Positions 35,517 through 46,448 are shown, numbered from the stretch's first letter. The stretch is 64,000 nucleotides of DNA from Corbicula japonica (GCA_038501625.1 JAZAYU010000254.1:666217-730216); one strand, 5' to 3'. Numbers and translations: made by a program. Notes: generated from the sequence alone by a model not told the origin.

Positions 35517-35960
35517 CTTTCCTCACCCATTCCCCACTCTCTCATTTTCTCTTTTTTTCTTGGCAGTGTGGAGAGGCCGTTTATTTTTGAATGTGGAACT
35601 TCATGATATTCACATTGCACCTGTTTATAATCACATTAATGGTTGATGTGCTGTGTGGCAGCCGTAAAACGTCTCTCCGTACGTAATTCAATACTGTCAT
35701 TTCAGCCCTCAAGAACTGCATTTGACATTCACTTTCCACAACCCCTCTAACTTACTCATTTACTCTTCTCTTCTGCTTGGCTGTGTGGGAAGGATGTTTT
35801 TCTGTATGATGCAATTCCTGATTTGCATAATTCACCTTTTTATAACCACAATAGTTGTAATATGCTGTGTGGCGGCTGTGAAACGTCTCCCTGTACTTAA
35901 ATTCAACACTGTTTTTTCACCCCTCAGGGAATGCATTTGTCATTCACTTTCACACCCCAT
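35517..35960 (+). repeat. Tandem PLE-tail / spacer units
   Basis: The segment cattcactttcc...gctgtgtgg...gatttgcataattcacct, followed by gctgtgtggc-gc-gt-aaacgtct, occurs twice (from about 35517 and 35720). A third start lies at 35938. A copy of the spacer part occurs near 46215 on the opposite strand. Confidence 0.6.
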
Positions 35961-35969
35961 ACCCACTTA

Positions 35970-36490
35970 CTATTTTATCCCCGTCATCGTGTTCTTGCTG
36001 GTTTGACTCCAGGAGCTCTGGTCACGGTAAGATCATTGAGTACCCATCCTTTTGGCTTTGCAATGTTATTAGCTTTTTATGATTTATATGTTTGCGTGAT
36101 ATTGCATGGGTCGGTTGGGTTTTTACTAAGACAACTTGTACTTGTGTTTATATGATAACCTGTATGGGCAAGTGTGAAGTTGGTGAACCCTAGAACCTGG
36201 TTGTAACCCCCAGTGTCAATTTTTTTTGCAACTGTGTTTCAAGGCGGTAACCCCAAGGGTTCTCGTGTTCGTTAATTGTTTGTGGCGTCTTATTTAAATT
36301 GACATACTTAAAACAAACATGCTCTCTTTTCCGCTCTTCTTTTTTCGCTGCGTGAGGAGGTTTTTGTGAGTGTGGCGATTCCTGATATGCATATTTCACT
36401 TTTTTCATTTACTCTTCGTTTCTTCTTGGCTGTGTGGGAAGCTGTTTTTCTGAAAGTGGCAATCCTGATATGCATAATTCACCTTTTAAA
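35970..36490 (+). repeat. PLE 3' tails, plus strand
   Basis: A nearly full tail starts with cgtcatcgtgttcttgctgg and ends gcatatttcactt at about 36402. A second terminal piece ends at 36486. Confidence 0.7.
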
Positions 36491-36533
36491 ATGCTATGTG
36501 CAACAGCATCGGTAATTATTGACTACTTATTAA

Positions 36534-36640
36534 AAGGTGAAATATGCATATCAGGAATTGCCACATTCAGAAAACAACAGCCTCCCCACACAGTCAAGAA
36601 GAAGAGAGGGGGAGAGAGCATGGTTAATAAAATAATCAGT
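36534..36640 (-). repeat. PLE 3' tail terminus
   Basis: Plus strand aggtgaaatatgcatatcag through the gaagagagggggagagagca stretch, about 150 bases from STING copy 2 exon 4. Confidence 0.75.
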
Positions 36641-36786
36641 TAAACATTACCGCATTTGACTGGTACATATAACTTTTATTTTCAGATAATTTATTAGAGA
36701 CATTCTGACTGATTGAGAATAAAAGAAACAATATTTTGTGAATATAAGTTATAAATGTATCGATTTTACAAGAATGTAAGTCTTAC

Positions 36787-36860
36787 CGTAAAATCATCCT
36801 TATTTGTTTCTTCTTGCTCTTTTAAAAACTTTACAATAGCGTCTTTGACATTGTCTGTAT
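36787..36860 (-). CDS. STING1-like: STING-like copy 2, exon 4
   Basis: Acceptor tctaatgttag and donor ACG|GTAAGA. Entry phase 1 and exit phase 0, as in the corresponding copy 1 exon (43943-44025). It encodes TDNVKDAIVKFLKEQEETNK and a few more residues, an amphipathic acidic/basic helix just after the ligand-binding fold. Copy 1 has NIPKEKEKIAERLLKYIKDD in the same place. No following TIR exon was found down to 33 kb, so copy 2 either ends soon after, uses an exon I missed, or is truncated. Confidence 0.6.
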
Positions 36861-37723
36861 CTAACATTAGAAACAAAAAAAAATATCAGTTAAAACCTTT
36901 AAATGCCGCTCGGTCGCTCTTGTTATATCTGATTTAGGTCTAAATGCATAATAAAGCTGGGTGCAGATACATCTGTCTATCCATTCTATCAAACAAATGA
37001 TAAAAAGAGTTGTTCAAGTTCATAACATGATACATTTCAAATACAAGACATCTCAATAAAGCGTCCCACCAATTGTTTTCTCGTTAAAAGCAAACGATTA
37101 TTTTATCTGGTGACCATACGCCAGTGAATAAGGAATAGTATTAATCTGGGAAAGTCGCAATGAAAGCTCCATTTTCACCGTCAATAGCATATCATAAGCG
37201 ATGAATCGCAATTGTACTGTTTATGAATGATTGTGGCTCTAGCTGGGAGCGAACCCAGAGTGTAAATATTGAGTTGCGCTGGTTACGCGGCGTGGGCAGT
37301 TATATGCATTTTCATTACTGCCCATGTACGTGCTAAATCAAACAAAAGCTGCAATACTTTTATGGGTCGAGCTTGGTGTCTTTAACAGTTTCCTCCTCGT
37401 CTATATCTATTCTCTTAGTCAATAATTGTTTCAGAGTCGGTTCATTTGAATTGCATATGATGTTCACATTTACTTAATTAAAACATACAGCGGCTGCATT
37501 TTAAATTACGAAGAAGAAGCTTGACTGAATTTACAATTAACATTTTCATTCTGGAGTTAAAGTTAATGCGTGATTACCTTAACATTGACTCAATTGAAGA
37601 AACAGCTACTAGATAAAGATAACATACGAGAATTACTAATTAAAACTTATTGAAGAAATTACAATCCAAATAAAATATTTTCAGTATACGAAATCCGACT
37701 AAAACAGATATGTTTTAATATAC

Positions 37724-37913
37724 CATCAATTTCGAGAACCTGTACTTTTCCGCGCAGCACTTTACTGCTTTCGATTAACTGCTTTGTGAGTTCAATAAAT
37801 CCTTTCACTTCTTCTTCCAATTTTTTTTCCGTCCAGTGAGCCGGAGCTTCTTCCCGTATGCATTGTAGACAAATGACTGGATTAGGGTATTCTGCCATAA
37901 TCAAGTATTCTTT
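37724..37913 (-). CDS. STING1-like: STING-like copy 2, exon 3
   Basis: Acceptor tttatttggcggcag; donor GATG|GTATAT; phases 0 and 1. The peptide starts KEYLIMAEYPNPVICLQCI, aligned with the strand and turn holding EYATPL in vertebrate STING. It continues with WTEKKLEEEVKGFIELTKQL, the long helix, and KVQVLEID, the last strand. It corresponds to two exons of copy 1 (48558-48653 and 46764-46854), with one codon more in total. The Glu of AEYPNP is the equivalent of human Glu260, by eye. Confidence 0.75.
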
Positions 37914-38400
37914 CTGCCGCCAAATAAAAAAAAATTAAACTGTAGTAGAATACCGCCTGAAACATTCAATTACTTAAACAGATGAAGGAATGAGTTCCAC
38001 ATCAAACAAGCTAGTGACACTTTGCCTAATTTGGACAATTAACTATGGAAGTCCAATACCATACCAAAAGTATTAGAAAACAATAGGCGAAAACTTGCAT
38101 ATTACTCTTAATATATATCGTTTGAATTTAAAAAAATTAGAAAAGTTTGATGATGAAAATGTATCATTGTTTCAAGATGAAGAACGACACTATTGATTTG
38201 AATGAAATTTTATGATATATTCTATAAAAATGATTAATTTATATTATATTTTGATCATACTCTTGATCATACTATTGCTATTTCAATGTTCAAAATTGTA
38301 CTGGTATTTCTTGAAAATGTAAAAATAATGATATGTTGTATCTTCTGTCAACAAAATTTACCTGAAATAAAAATAATGTAAAAAAGCAAGAAGAGATGCG

Positions 38401-38745
38401 CATATCGTAGTCTTGTTCCGGCCAGGCCCTTTCATACAGAGGTATGGTCCTTGATAAGTTATGCAGTATGCATATAGAGCATTATTCCGCGCTATTTCTC
38501 TGAAACTACTGAATGGATTTCAACGGAGCTTTTTGGAAATCATAAATACCAATGGTATACGTGCATATCATCGTTCTGGTCAGACCATTTAACACAGGGT
38601 TATGGCCCTTGATAAATTATGTATTGTGCATGTAAAGTAATATTCGTTTCCGCGCTATTTTTCGGTAACTGCTTTCATTTCAACAAGATTTTACGAGAAC
38701 CATCAATAAGAAAAGGAGATTTGCATCTCACAGACATGAACCGAT
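38401..38745. repeat. Two tandem units of about 162 bp
   Basis: Units start catatcgtagtcttgttccg (38401) and catatcatcgttctggtcag (38564). Both contain ccgcgctatttctc/ttcgg and an atggtccttgataa-like segment. A third start appears near 38724. Non-coding, within copy 2 intron 2. Confidence 0.75.
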
Positions 38746-39039
38746 TATACTATTTATCATTGATTTATGACTGAACAGTTATTATGTGCAAAAACACTTT
38801 TAGTACTAGTTATATGCATTTTTTGCAACAACTGACCGAAATTAAGCCTTTTAATGTAACTCGTGAATTTTCTCATCAAAAACTGGTTTTACATTGTAAG
38901 AAATACCTGGCCATGAAGAATAAACAGGATATATAAGTGAAAAAAACTGTACCTTAAACTTTCTTCCATTAGTTCATTACATTATTATTTAATTTAGTAA
39001 ACAGTTACAAGCCCACATTTGTAATCTTACCCATACGTC

Positions 39040-39150
39040 GAGTATAACCACATCAAATGTGATACTCTATCGCTTGAGCTAGCCAGAACAACCCCATGAA
39101 ATGTTGTGCAGATAACCCTTTGGATAATAGTGATATCTTATACTCGTTTT
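39040..39150 (-). repeat. SINE fragment disrupting a TIR exon
   Basis: Minus-strand gttgttctggctagctcaag carries the A-box-like core of the SINE at 26346-26480. It joins directly onto the TIR exon stub. Confidence 0.5.
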
Positions 39151-39151
39151 G

Positions 39152-39256
39152 TACCTTATTCTCATTTTGTTTCAGAAGATCTTTCGACTTCTGCTCTTGC
39201 TTTTGGTCTTCAGGAATGTCTTTCGTGTTGTCTACTAACACACCTTCTGGAATGTC
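39152..39256 (-). pseudogene. Truncated TIR exon stub inside STING copy 2
   Basis: Acceptor tttttcgctgtag, then DIPEGVLVDNTKDIPEDQKQ and a segment ending KDLLKQNENKV. This is clearly homologous to the start of the copy 1 TIR exon (DKPKSVFVDYTKGIPEDEKE). About 50 bases of upstream intron match too (compare 39257-39305 with 42124-42175), so the duplication included intron sequence. After about 35 codons the homology ends in SINE-like DNA. The remaining TIR core (strands C-E) is missing. It follows exon 2 in matching phase 0, so a transcript skipping exons 3-4 could in principle end here. Confidence 0.7.
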
Positions 39257-39421
39257 CTACAGCGAAAAATTACAGTTAAAACAGGTGTTCAGTATCTATT
39301 CTAAAATCACATGACGCCGTTAACCGAATGTATACCAGTGCTACTGTGAATTGTAGATAATTATAAGCCCACACAGAGACAATAAAAATGCAAGAAAACT
39401 GGCAGATTTAATAACATTTAC

Positions 39422-39675
39422 CTTTTGAGGATTTGTGTTTTCTGTAACTTTGTAAGGTATAAGCTGATATTTCCGACATTCCATGCCACTAACATTTTCT
39501 TCTTCGTAATCGGGTTTTAGAGCTTCGAATCCTGCAATCTTTTCCCCTGTTTCACTTTTTTCTAGAACGTTCAATCGTTTTTGTACAAACAACTTTGGCA
39601 CAACGATGAGTAGCTTTTTATAAAGTTTACTCTCTTTATTCTTCAAATGTATACGTTTCATTCTTTCACCCGCAT
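39422..39675 (-). CDS. STING1-like: STING-like copy 2, exon 2
   Basis: Acceptor ttttgtgtcgttgcag; donor AAG|GTAAAT; phases 1 and 0; 254 bp. It encodes (D)AGERMKRIHLKNKESKLYKK, LLIVVP, then the pocket segment GMECRKYQLIPYKVTENTNP. This covers the central sheet of the STING domain. Its length equals exactly the sum of copy 1 exons 2 and 3 (146+108). The Arg and Tyr of CRKY align with human Arg238 and Tyr240, which contact cGAMP. Confidence 0.75.
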
Positions 39676-40600
39676 CTGCAACGACACAAAATAAAACGAT
39701 GCATTTAGTACTTGAAAATTATCAGTTAAAATTCGTTAAATTTAGTTTTGAAATTTTTTAGCAAGTCAGCAAATCGATAAGAAATTATCAGAAACACATA
39801 TGAAATGATAAGCGTCATAATTGAAAGTCAGCCCCGAAAAGCAATAAAATCAAATAGTTTTTTATGAGCTTTTAAAGAGAAGAAGTAGACAATCCAATTT
39901 AAAGTCCCTAAAATTCAACCAGTTTCAGAAAATTCAACCAACAAACGTTTAACTTAATATTAACATCAGAAAAAGTCACACGCAAAACAAAAACCCTAGC
40001 CTCATGACTCAGCAAAACTGAAGTGAGAATGAGAGAGTATTAATGTATAACACTATAGACAAGCAACTTAAAACAAGTCCACAAACAATAAACACAAAAT
40101 TATCGCATTGGAAAAGAAAGTAGCAGAACCTCTTTTATACTTGTGGTTTAAGCCTGGTTAGTTTGAACAACCTCACACTTTACTCAATAGGCTTTTAAGT
40201 AAAATGTTAAAAATCACGGTTCATTAACTTGGAATATTAACTGCAACCGACCAACCTACTTGACAATAATGCAAACCAAATAACACAGAAGTATCCAATT
40301 GACATTGTCAACTAAAACTGGCGAGAACTCGAGAACCTTCTAGAGACGAAGTACACAGATTTAATATGTATATTTAACATTTCAATGACAATGGAACTTA
40401 CAATAGTTTTTTCATATCGATAAAGTGATTGACCATGATATTAATTAAATTAAACTTCTCAACGAAAAAGCAAATAACAACAACTGTTATAATACAGCTC
40501 CCTTAATAATAATTATAATCATAATATTTCCCACATTAAATGGTTTCTTCAATGTATATGTCTGCAATGAGTTTACACGACAGTGAATGTTTTTGGTTAC
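39676..40600. other. STING copy 2 intron 1
   Basis: GT-AG intron (donor GTAACC, acceptor TTGCAG). AT-rich, with no element recognised except faint PLE-tail-like words near 40080-40350. Confidence 0.6.
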
Positions 40601-40690
40601 CTTTCAAATTTGTCTCTAGGTAGTTGTAAACATATGCATATGCAAGTCCTGTTTTCGCAGTATCTGGTATGTCACTATCACGGTGTCCAT
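40601..40690 (-). CDS. STING1-like: STING-like copy 2, exon 1 (helix 1 exon)
   Basis: Acceptor attttctcacag; donor AAAG|GTAACC; phases 1 and 1, identical to the corresponding copy 1 exon. It encodes GHRDSDIPDTAKTGLAYAYV, then YNYLETNLK. The segment TGLAYAYVYNYLETNL matches the first helix of the STING ligand-binding domain. The Tyr corresponding to human Tyr167 is kept, while the Trp and Gly of the usual motif are replaced by Tyr and Asn. The upstream coding exon is not identified. Confidence 0.7.
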
Positions 40691-41139
40691 CTGTGAGAAA
40701 ATCATAAGAACAAGATTTTATACATTGATGTTAAAAGTAACTTATAATATGTTTGTTTGACCAACTTCCGCACATTTTAACAACATTTCCTGACTTGAGC
40801 ATTGCAGCTACTGTTATCTCTTTATATCTTTATGCGATATTTGACTGCATTGTTTACAGCATACACATTAAATTTTGCAATTCTTGAAACACAATGGATT
40901 TGCATTAAGCTGCCCTTGCACCAGGTACAAATCCCTAGTTTTGTCGGTATTGCTTATATTTTTATGATTACTTGTTCATGTACTACCGTAATTATTGCGT
41001 TTAATGGATTCCGTGTTAAAACGTACCGCATGCGATATCCCTACCTGACGAAATGCTATCAATTTACTGCACATGCTGTTATTGGACTTCATATTCAATA
41101 TCTTTAAATGCGACGAGTTTTTTGCTGAGTTTTGTTAAG

Positions 41140-41452
41140 CCGAAAAGTGGGTTGGAGTTTTTCCACCAAGACAACTTGTACTTGTTGTTTCTTATGAGAA
41201 CCTGTTGGGGCAAGTGTGAGGTTGGTGCACCCTAGAACGTGGTTTAAACCCCCAGTGGCAATTTGATTTGCCACTGACTGTTCCAAGGCAGTGACCCCTC
41301 GGGTTCTCATTTGTGTTTATTGTTAGTGGTGTCTTTTTTTTAAACTGATTATTTTATTAACCATGCTCTCTCCCCTTCTCTCCTTCTTGACTGTGTGGGA
41401 GGCTGTTTTTCTGAATATGGCGATTCCTGATATGCATATTTCACCTTTTTTT
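41140..41452 (+). repeat. PLE 3' tail, well preserved
   Basis: Runs from gggttggagtttttccacca through the cagtggcaatttgatttgcc hairpin to gatatgcatatttcacctt. It lies between STING copies 1 and 2, opposite in strand to both. Confidence 0.8.
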
Positions 41453-41495
41453 AATATGGTTATAAGTTCAAAGTACATGTACCGCATTTGTTGTA

Positions 41496-41501
41496 TTTAT
41501 T
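41496..41501 (-). terminator. Possible polyadenylation signal AATAAA
   Basis: On the minus strand AATAAA lies about 230 bases after the TGA stop of STING copy 1. It is consistent with a short 3' untranslated region; not proven. Confidence 0.3.
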
Positions 41502-41730
41502 GTCCGAAATGAATTCCACATGTTCGTCGATAGTTTATGACACGTAAAGCAGAAACAATATTGAATTGCAGCCATGCATAGCATAATGTTAATATGAACA
41601 CAATTATATAAACATTGAATATAAATAACCCATCAACAAATTGGTGGGTATAGAGAAACATAACGTAAAGTAATTGCAATATAATTAGGTAAATTGAAGA
41701 GAATTTCGCCTTGTGAATTGTTGTTTTCGT

Positions 41731-42123
41731 TCAGAAAAATATACTGAAATATACTGTACGTTTTACTTCTTGCAAAAGACTTTCCAAGAATTTGTCTTGT
41801 TTACACCGTAGGAATGTGTGTGGATGAATTCGTAGCTCGTAAGTCAAATCTTCTTCTGTAAGATCATCCGTACAAACAACTATGAGCGTAGCATGATTCT
41901 GCAACCTCTCTTTTAGATCTTCTTTTCTCGCATATTTTTGTTCGCGTTTCTCTAAAGATTGCCTGGACACAACGAGCACCATACACTGGGTTTCATATAT
42001 ACCGGGATCGTCATTGAGAACATTATACTCATTTTGTTCCAGAAGTTTTTTCAACTTCTGCGCCTCCTTTTCGTCTTCAGGAATACCTTTCGTGTAGTCT
42101 ACAAACACACTTTTTGGCTTGTC
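41731..42123 (-). CDS. STING1-like: STING-like copy 1, exon 7: C-terminal TIR domain
   Basis: Acceptor taatttttcgttgtag; phase 0; 130 codons then TGA. TIR features in order: SVFVDYTK (strand A), EDEKEAQKLKKLLEQ (helix A), YNVLNDDPGI (strand B and a BB-loop-like DPG), CMVLVVSRQSLE (strand C and following turn), ATLIVVCTDDLTEEDL (strand D), FLRCKQDKFLESLLQEVKR (C-terminal box). It is shorter and more diverged than Toll-like receptor TIRs. I cannot assign a catalytic Glu, so signalling versus NADase activity is open. TIR-linked STING proteins are known from oyster and from bacteria. Alternative donors near the end could splice past the stop. Confidence 0.75.
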   Translation of the reverse strand, partial: DKPKSVFVDYTKGIPEDEKEAQKLKKLLEQNEYNVLNDDPGIYETQCMVLVVSRQSLEKREQKYARKEDLKERLQNHATLIVVCTDDLTEEDLTYELRIHPHTFLRCKQDKFLESLLQEVKRTVYFSIFF

Positions 42124-42987
42124 CTACAACGAAAAATTACATTTAAGACAGGTGTTCAATGTCAATTCAAAAACCATACATAATGAATATTTCCGTTACT
42201 TTAAATTCAAATAAAGTGAATTTTAACCCATGTAATTTGCTAATGAGAAATGTCCAAACAACCTTTCCACAATCAAAGAGTCGAGAAGAAAAATAGAACA
42301 TCTTGATTATGTACGATGCTTATTTCAAAAAGACACCTCATACGATTAACAAAATAAAAAAAAACTGAATGATATGCTGACAGTATGTTTTGGTATCAAA
42401 CATATTTCGTCAAATGAATAGAACAAAATTGATCATTGCTTTCCATCATAAGGAAATAAGTTAAAACCATTCACATAACTTAACTTAGAATTGATTTGTT
42501 AATCAAAATTATCATCAACGACCGTGACAAATAAACGGTTATGGTCACAGGGAAGACTTCCAATGAGCGAGTAAGAAAAACGAAGTATATTCAATATGAA
42601 ACACATACTAATGGGTATTTGTTTTATTTTTAGCAACTGCTTCAAATAGCACATTTAAGTAAGAATTGTCTTTGTTATTCTAGTAATTTAATTCGTTTGT
42701 GTAAAGAAAAGAAATGCCGTTTAGATAGATAAAAAGATACCCGAATACGAAGAAAAAAAGTTTAAATGTCTCCGTTTATGACAAATATTGCAATTAATAA
42801 GACTGAGCCTGTGAATGAACCACACAAATATATTTATCGTGCTCAACGACCTTCAAAGGCGAGAATTTCATTAAAGAATAAATGTAAGGGCAACTTTTTT
42901 CAGCTTCCAGGCGACACAAACAACGCACCTTTGCAAGTCACAGAAATGCTGAGTACTTAAAAAAAACTTCCAATTGTGGAGAAAAAA

Positions 42988-43845
42988 AAATGAAATATGC
43001 ATATCAGGAATGGCCACATCCAGCATACACAGCCTCCCCACACAGCCAAAAAGTAGAGAGGAAAAGAGAGCATGGTATTACAAAAATCAGTTTCAAAATG
43101 GACGCCACAAACAAATAACGGAAGTGAGAACCGGATGGGTTACCGCCTTGGAACGGTCAGTGGCAAAACAAATTGCCACTGGGGGTTTAAACCAGGTTCT
43201 AGGGTGCACCAACCTCACACTTGCCCCAACAGGTTCTCGTATCACAAAACAAGTACAAATTGTCTTGGTGAAATAACTCCAACCCACCCATCAGCTCAAC
43301 AATGTTGCATGCAAAAGCATACAAACATATAAACATAAGAATTTAATAGCATTGCAAAGCCAAAGGGCGGGTACTCAATGATCTTACAGAGACCAGAGCA
43401 CCTGGAGTAAAATCAGCAAGAACACGATGACAGGGATAAAAGAAACAAATCGAGCTTCTAGGTTCTTTTTAGAAAAGATTTCCCCATAAACTTTCATAAA
43501 CTCTTAAACCCCTGCCACCGTCGTGCAACCAAAGAGGTAAGCATAATGATCAACTGTAGATGGGTTAATCACCAGGCCTGCAGAGCGCTGTAAAACATCA
43601 TGTTGGTAACCTTTCTTTTTAAATTTACAGATGGTTTTTACGAATAACCGGGAGAAATTAACATCGCCTTTTATCTTCTTAAGTTTATAAATTAAATCTC
43701 CATAAAAAACTGGCTGTGAAATACCTTGTTGCAACAGTGATTTTAAACTGCACCTGTATTTATTAATTAGATCTGGATATCGGCGATAAAACTTGCAAAA
43801 GGTTTTCCTTAATTTGTGATACCTATAACCTTGTGAGAGAGAAAA
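42988..43845 (-). mobile_element. Penelope-like element, 5'-truncated, in STING intron 6
   Basis: 3' terminus at 42988 (atgaaatatgcatatcagga on the plus strand), full tail with the 22-base hairpin at 43160-43181, then the C-terminal part of the reverse transcriptase up to about 43845. It ends only about 100 bases from STING exon 6. Confidence 0.8.
43504..43838 (-). pseudogene. PLE reverse transcriptase C-terminal fragment
   Basis: The open part reads QQGISQPVFYGDLIYKLKKI, NFSRLFVKTICKFKKKGYQH and VINPSTVDHYAYLFG to a stop. It is the same protein tail as at 27945-28270 and at 54396-54700, with a handful of differences. A 5' truncation removes all catalytic motifs. Confidence 0.75.
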
Positions 43846-43942
43846 TAACGTTTCTCTTATATTTACTCGATCATTAAAAGCATACGCTCTTAAATAACTC
43901 GGAATAATGAAGCGATAATCCGGTATACAAGAAATAAGGTAC

Positions 43943-44025
43943 CATTATTTCAACTTCGCCGCTATCGTCCTTGATGTATTTTAGAAGTCTCTCAGCAATT
44001 TTTTCTTTTTCTTTTGGAATGTTTT
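43943..44025 (-). CDS. STING1-like: STING-like copy 1, exon 6 (linker helix)
   Basis: Acceptor ttcaattttccag; donor ATG|GTACCT; phases 1 and 0. It encodes (E)NIPKEKEKIAERLLKYIKDD, then SGEVEIM, a charged helix between the end of the STING fold and the TIR exon. Copy 2 has an equivalent exon at 36787-36860 with the same phases. Confidence 0.65.
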
Positions 44026-44029
44026 CTGG

Positions 44030-44775
44030 AAAATTGAAGAAAAATTAGATTATCGATACTTATACATTAATTAATGCCAAGGCGCGTTCTTCAATTCGAA
44101 TATGAGAATAATATAGAATAAAATAAAATATTTAAATACATTTTATACAGGTTTTATACATGTTTTGAAGGGTGTTTTGATCAATAAATTAAATGTGGTA
44201 GGTAATTCTATGCAGCTATAGACACTAATTATGCGTTAAATTTGTACAACATCTGGTATTTAACGGTGAGAAATATTAAAATTTGCTTGTTTGTAAAATA
44301 TGTTCAGAGACTTGTTTGTTAAAACCTTTGACTAAACAACTTTCTTGTAGGTTTGAAATTGTGTCTTTGATTAAACTTTGTTTCAGTTAGATGATGTATT
44401 TCTTTTATTTCATAAACGATGTCATTTTTATTTTCATTGTTTTTTTCACATTACATGTAGTTGTTGTTTTTTTTCACATCAGTAAACATACGCATATACA
44501 ATTTTGAGTGACAACGTTTTGAAAACGGGTTAAAGTGTGGGTATATGACGACATAACGAAACGGTTAACACACGTTTTGCCCCCAAATCCAATTTTCTCG
44601 CAAACACATGCAAATTGTGTAATAAAAACATAAAAATAATAAAAAATACCAGTAAAAGATAAATATATACGAATATTTTTACTCTGGCTTCGCTACTAGT
44701 GATTTTTTATATTTTGTTCATTAAACGTAAAGTGCTTATAGCAAACAAATACATATCAAGTGGTAGACATTCGTT
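44030..44775. other. AT-rich intron sequence
   Basis: Part of STING copy 1 intron 5. No repeat or exon recognised. Confidence 0.5.
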
Positions 44776-45300
44776 TCGTTTTCGTTTCGTTTATTTGGCA
44801 ACTCGGCATAAACAATGCCTATGGCCATTTACAATTAGGAAAACAAAATATGACCACGGCATACATTGAAAATACAGAAATGATCAAAATACATATAAAT
44901 TTCACATAGAGAAAGAGACATGGTATAATACATACAAACATACAGTATAACTCACGTCATTTTAAAGTTGTGATTCTGTTTTCTCTTTTCAAAAATGCAT
45001 ACTTTAGTTTTGTTTACATTAATTTTAAGTCCTCATTTTTCAGAATAATTATAAATACAGTTTAACTGAGATTGCAAACTTTCTGGATTCGTCGTGAAAA
45101 GAGCAATATCATCAGCAAAAAGTAAGAGATACATAGACAAATATTCAAGATCATTTTCGGTTAAGGTACTAATATCAATCGACTGTTTAATGTAATTAAT
45201 AAAAAGAATAAACAGGATTGGCGAAAGTGGCTCTCCCTGTTTCAAACCTACTGATACATCAAAGAACTCTGAGATTAACATATTAGATGACAGTTTAACG
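44776..45300 (-). mobile_element. 5'-truncated non-LTR retrotransposon (LINE)
   Basis: The minus strand carries VGLKQGEPLSPILFILFIN (RT motif B region), YLLLFADDIALF (motif C, ADD), then NYSEK, a stop, and GLKINVNKTKVCIF (the thumb segment that follows in LINE RTs). The 3' end reads atgccgagttgccaaataaa followed by cgaaacgaaaacgaaacg, an AATAAA plus a short repeat tail. The body upstream of motif B is missing, as expected for 5' truncation. It belongs among CR1/Jockey/RTE-like groups; finer placement needs a tree. Confidence 0.8.
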
Positions 45301-45689
45301 CATGACTTAACAACCGCATAAATTTATGTGTGGGATAGTAAGACTTGTTGTTTGCGATATAATTTTCAACAAAATTATTGTCTTTCTTTTACAGCTGAAA
45401 AAAGGAACTTTGTTATGTTATTAGTTATTAGTTAAATTGTCCAGATTAAGTTGACTGTTCAATATATTTTAAAAAGAAAGAACAAAACTTGTATTCTTTT
45501 TCATAAACATGCAGGACTAGTAGGGCATTTCCAAGATAAAATAAGGACAATTATGAGTTCAACAAGTTGTAGGGAAATGTAAAAAAAGACGCTTTAAACA
45601 CTCACTTGTTTTTTTTTCTTTTAATTACGTTTATCTCTATAAAAGAACGTGTAAATTAATTCAGATAGATAAAAGGCGAACTTTGAAAG

Positions 45690-45835
45690 CTACCGAACAC
45701 GACAAATATGAAAATACTGCAGGCTCGGTTTTATTTAGCCTGTTCATGAGCAGTAATGGAAATGCATATTACTGCCCACGCCGCCTAGCCTCGGGTTGCG
45801 CGCAACTCAATATTCCCACCAAAACAGTATAATTT
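45690..45835 (-). repeat. Dispersed GAGCCTGCAG repeat
   Basis: Reverse complement of the repeat at 13271, plus the actgcccacgccgcctagcc flank. Confidence 0.6.
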
Positions 45836-46204
45836 TGATCCATCCTACACGATGATATGCATATGGCGGTGAACGTGGAACCTTAAATGCTGTATTTTCA
45901 GATAAATACCATTCCATGTTCAGCGGCGTATGGTGCCCAGATAAAAAAATGGGTTTGACCTAAACGGGAAAACAATGGGCGGAACTAAACATAAAATAAT
46001 TAGGAGAGGGTATCTGAGAATATAAATCCTGCATATGACAAACAACGCCAACAGCAAAATTCTAAAAAGCAGGAAGTATTGGGGTGATTGAACAATATCA
46101 GAATATAAAACTTGCCGAAATACTTGAACATAAGTAATTTAAGAAGTACTAGTGACATACAACATAAGTATCGTTTGACGACCTTCAAAGGACGTAACCG
46201 ATAA

Positions 46205-46440
46205 CAGCACTGATTGAATATATGGGGAGACTTTTCACAGCCGCCACACGGCACAAACGACGCTACTGTGATATTTAAATAGATATAAAGGGAACTTTGA
46301 AAGCCACCAAACACGACAAATTTAATAAAAGTGCAGGCTCGGTTTGACTGAATCTGTTCATTGACATTAATGGAAATGGTTATGGCAATGGAAATGCATA
46401 TTACTGCCCAGGCCGCATAGCCCCTGGTTGAGCGCAACTC
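46205..46440 (-). repeat. Dispersed GAGCCTGCAG repeat with spacer unit
   Basis: Contains aactttgaaagccaccaaac, gcaggctcggtttgactgaa, and the ggggagacttttcacagccg word also found at 35660 and 26540. Confidence 0.55.
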
Positions 46441-46448
46441 AAATATAG

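Larger units (their letters stand above)
36787..40690 (-). other. STING1-like: STING-like copy 2 (four exons, locus overview)
   Basis: Exons 40601-40690, 39422-39675, 37724-37913 and 36787-36860 join in frame (202 codons plus a split codon) into a STING ligand-binding domain. Its hallmarks in order: TGLAYAYVYNYLETNL (helix 1, where vertebrate STING has GLAWSYYIGYL), KKLLIVVP, GMECRKYQLIPYKV (aligned with GIKDRVYSNSIYEL, keeping the ligand-contacting Arg and Tyr by eye), AEYPNPV (aligned with LEYATPL, keeping the Glu) and the long C-terminal helix. No transmembrane exons, start codon or stop is identified. Entry phase 1 means an upstream exon must exist. Copy 1 ends about 1 kb upstream, so this is a tandem duplicate, or a second STING domain of the same transcript if the copy 1 stop is spliced past. 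Confidence 0.7.

Noticed and set aside
42766..42960. 64-codon plus-strand frame as a small gene
   Set aside because: It includes dispersed repeat words (tcaacgaccttcaaagg), lies in a STING intron and shows no domain.
43160..43420. Hammerhead ribozyme in the PLE tail
   Set aside because: I looked for the CTGANGA...GAAA core; ctgatggg occurs but the full core does not, so only the hairpin is reported.
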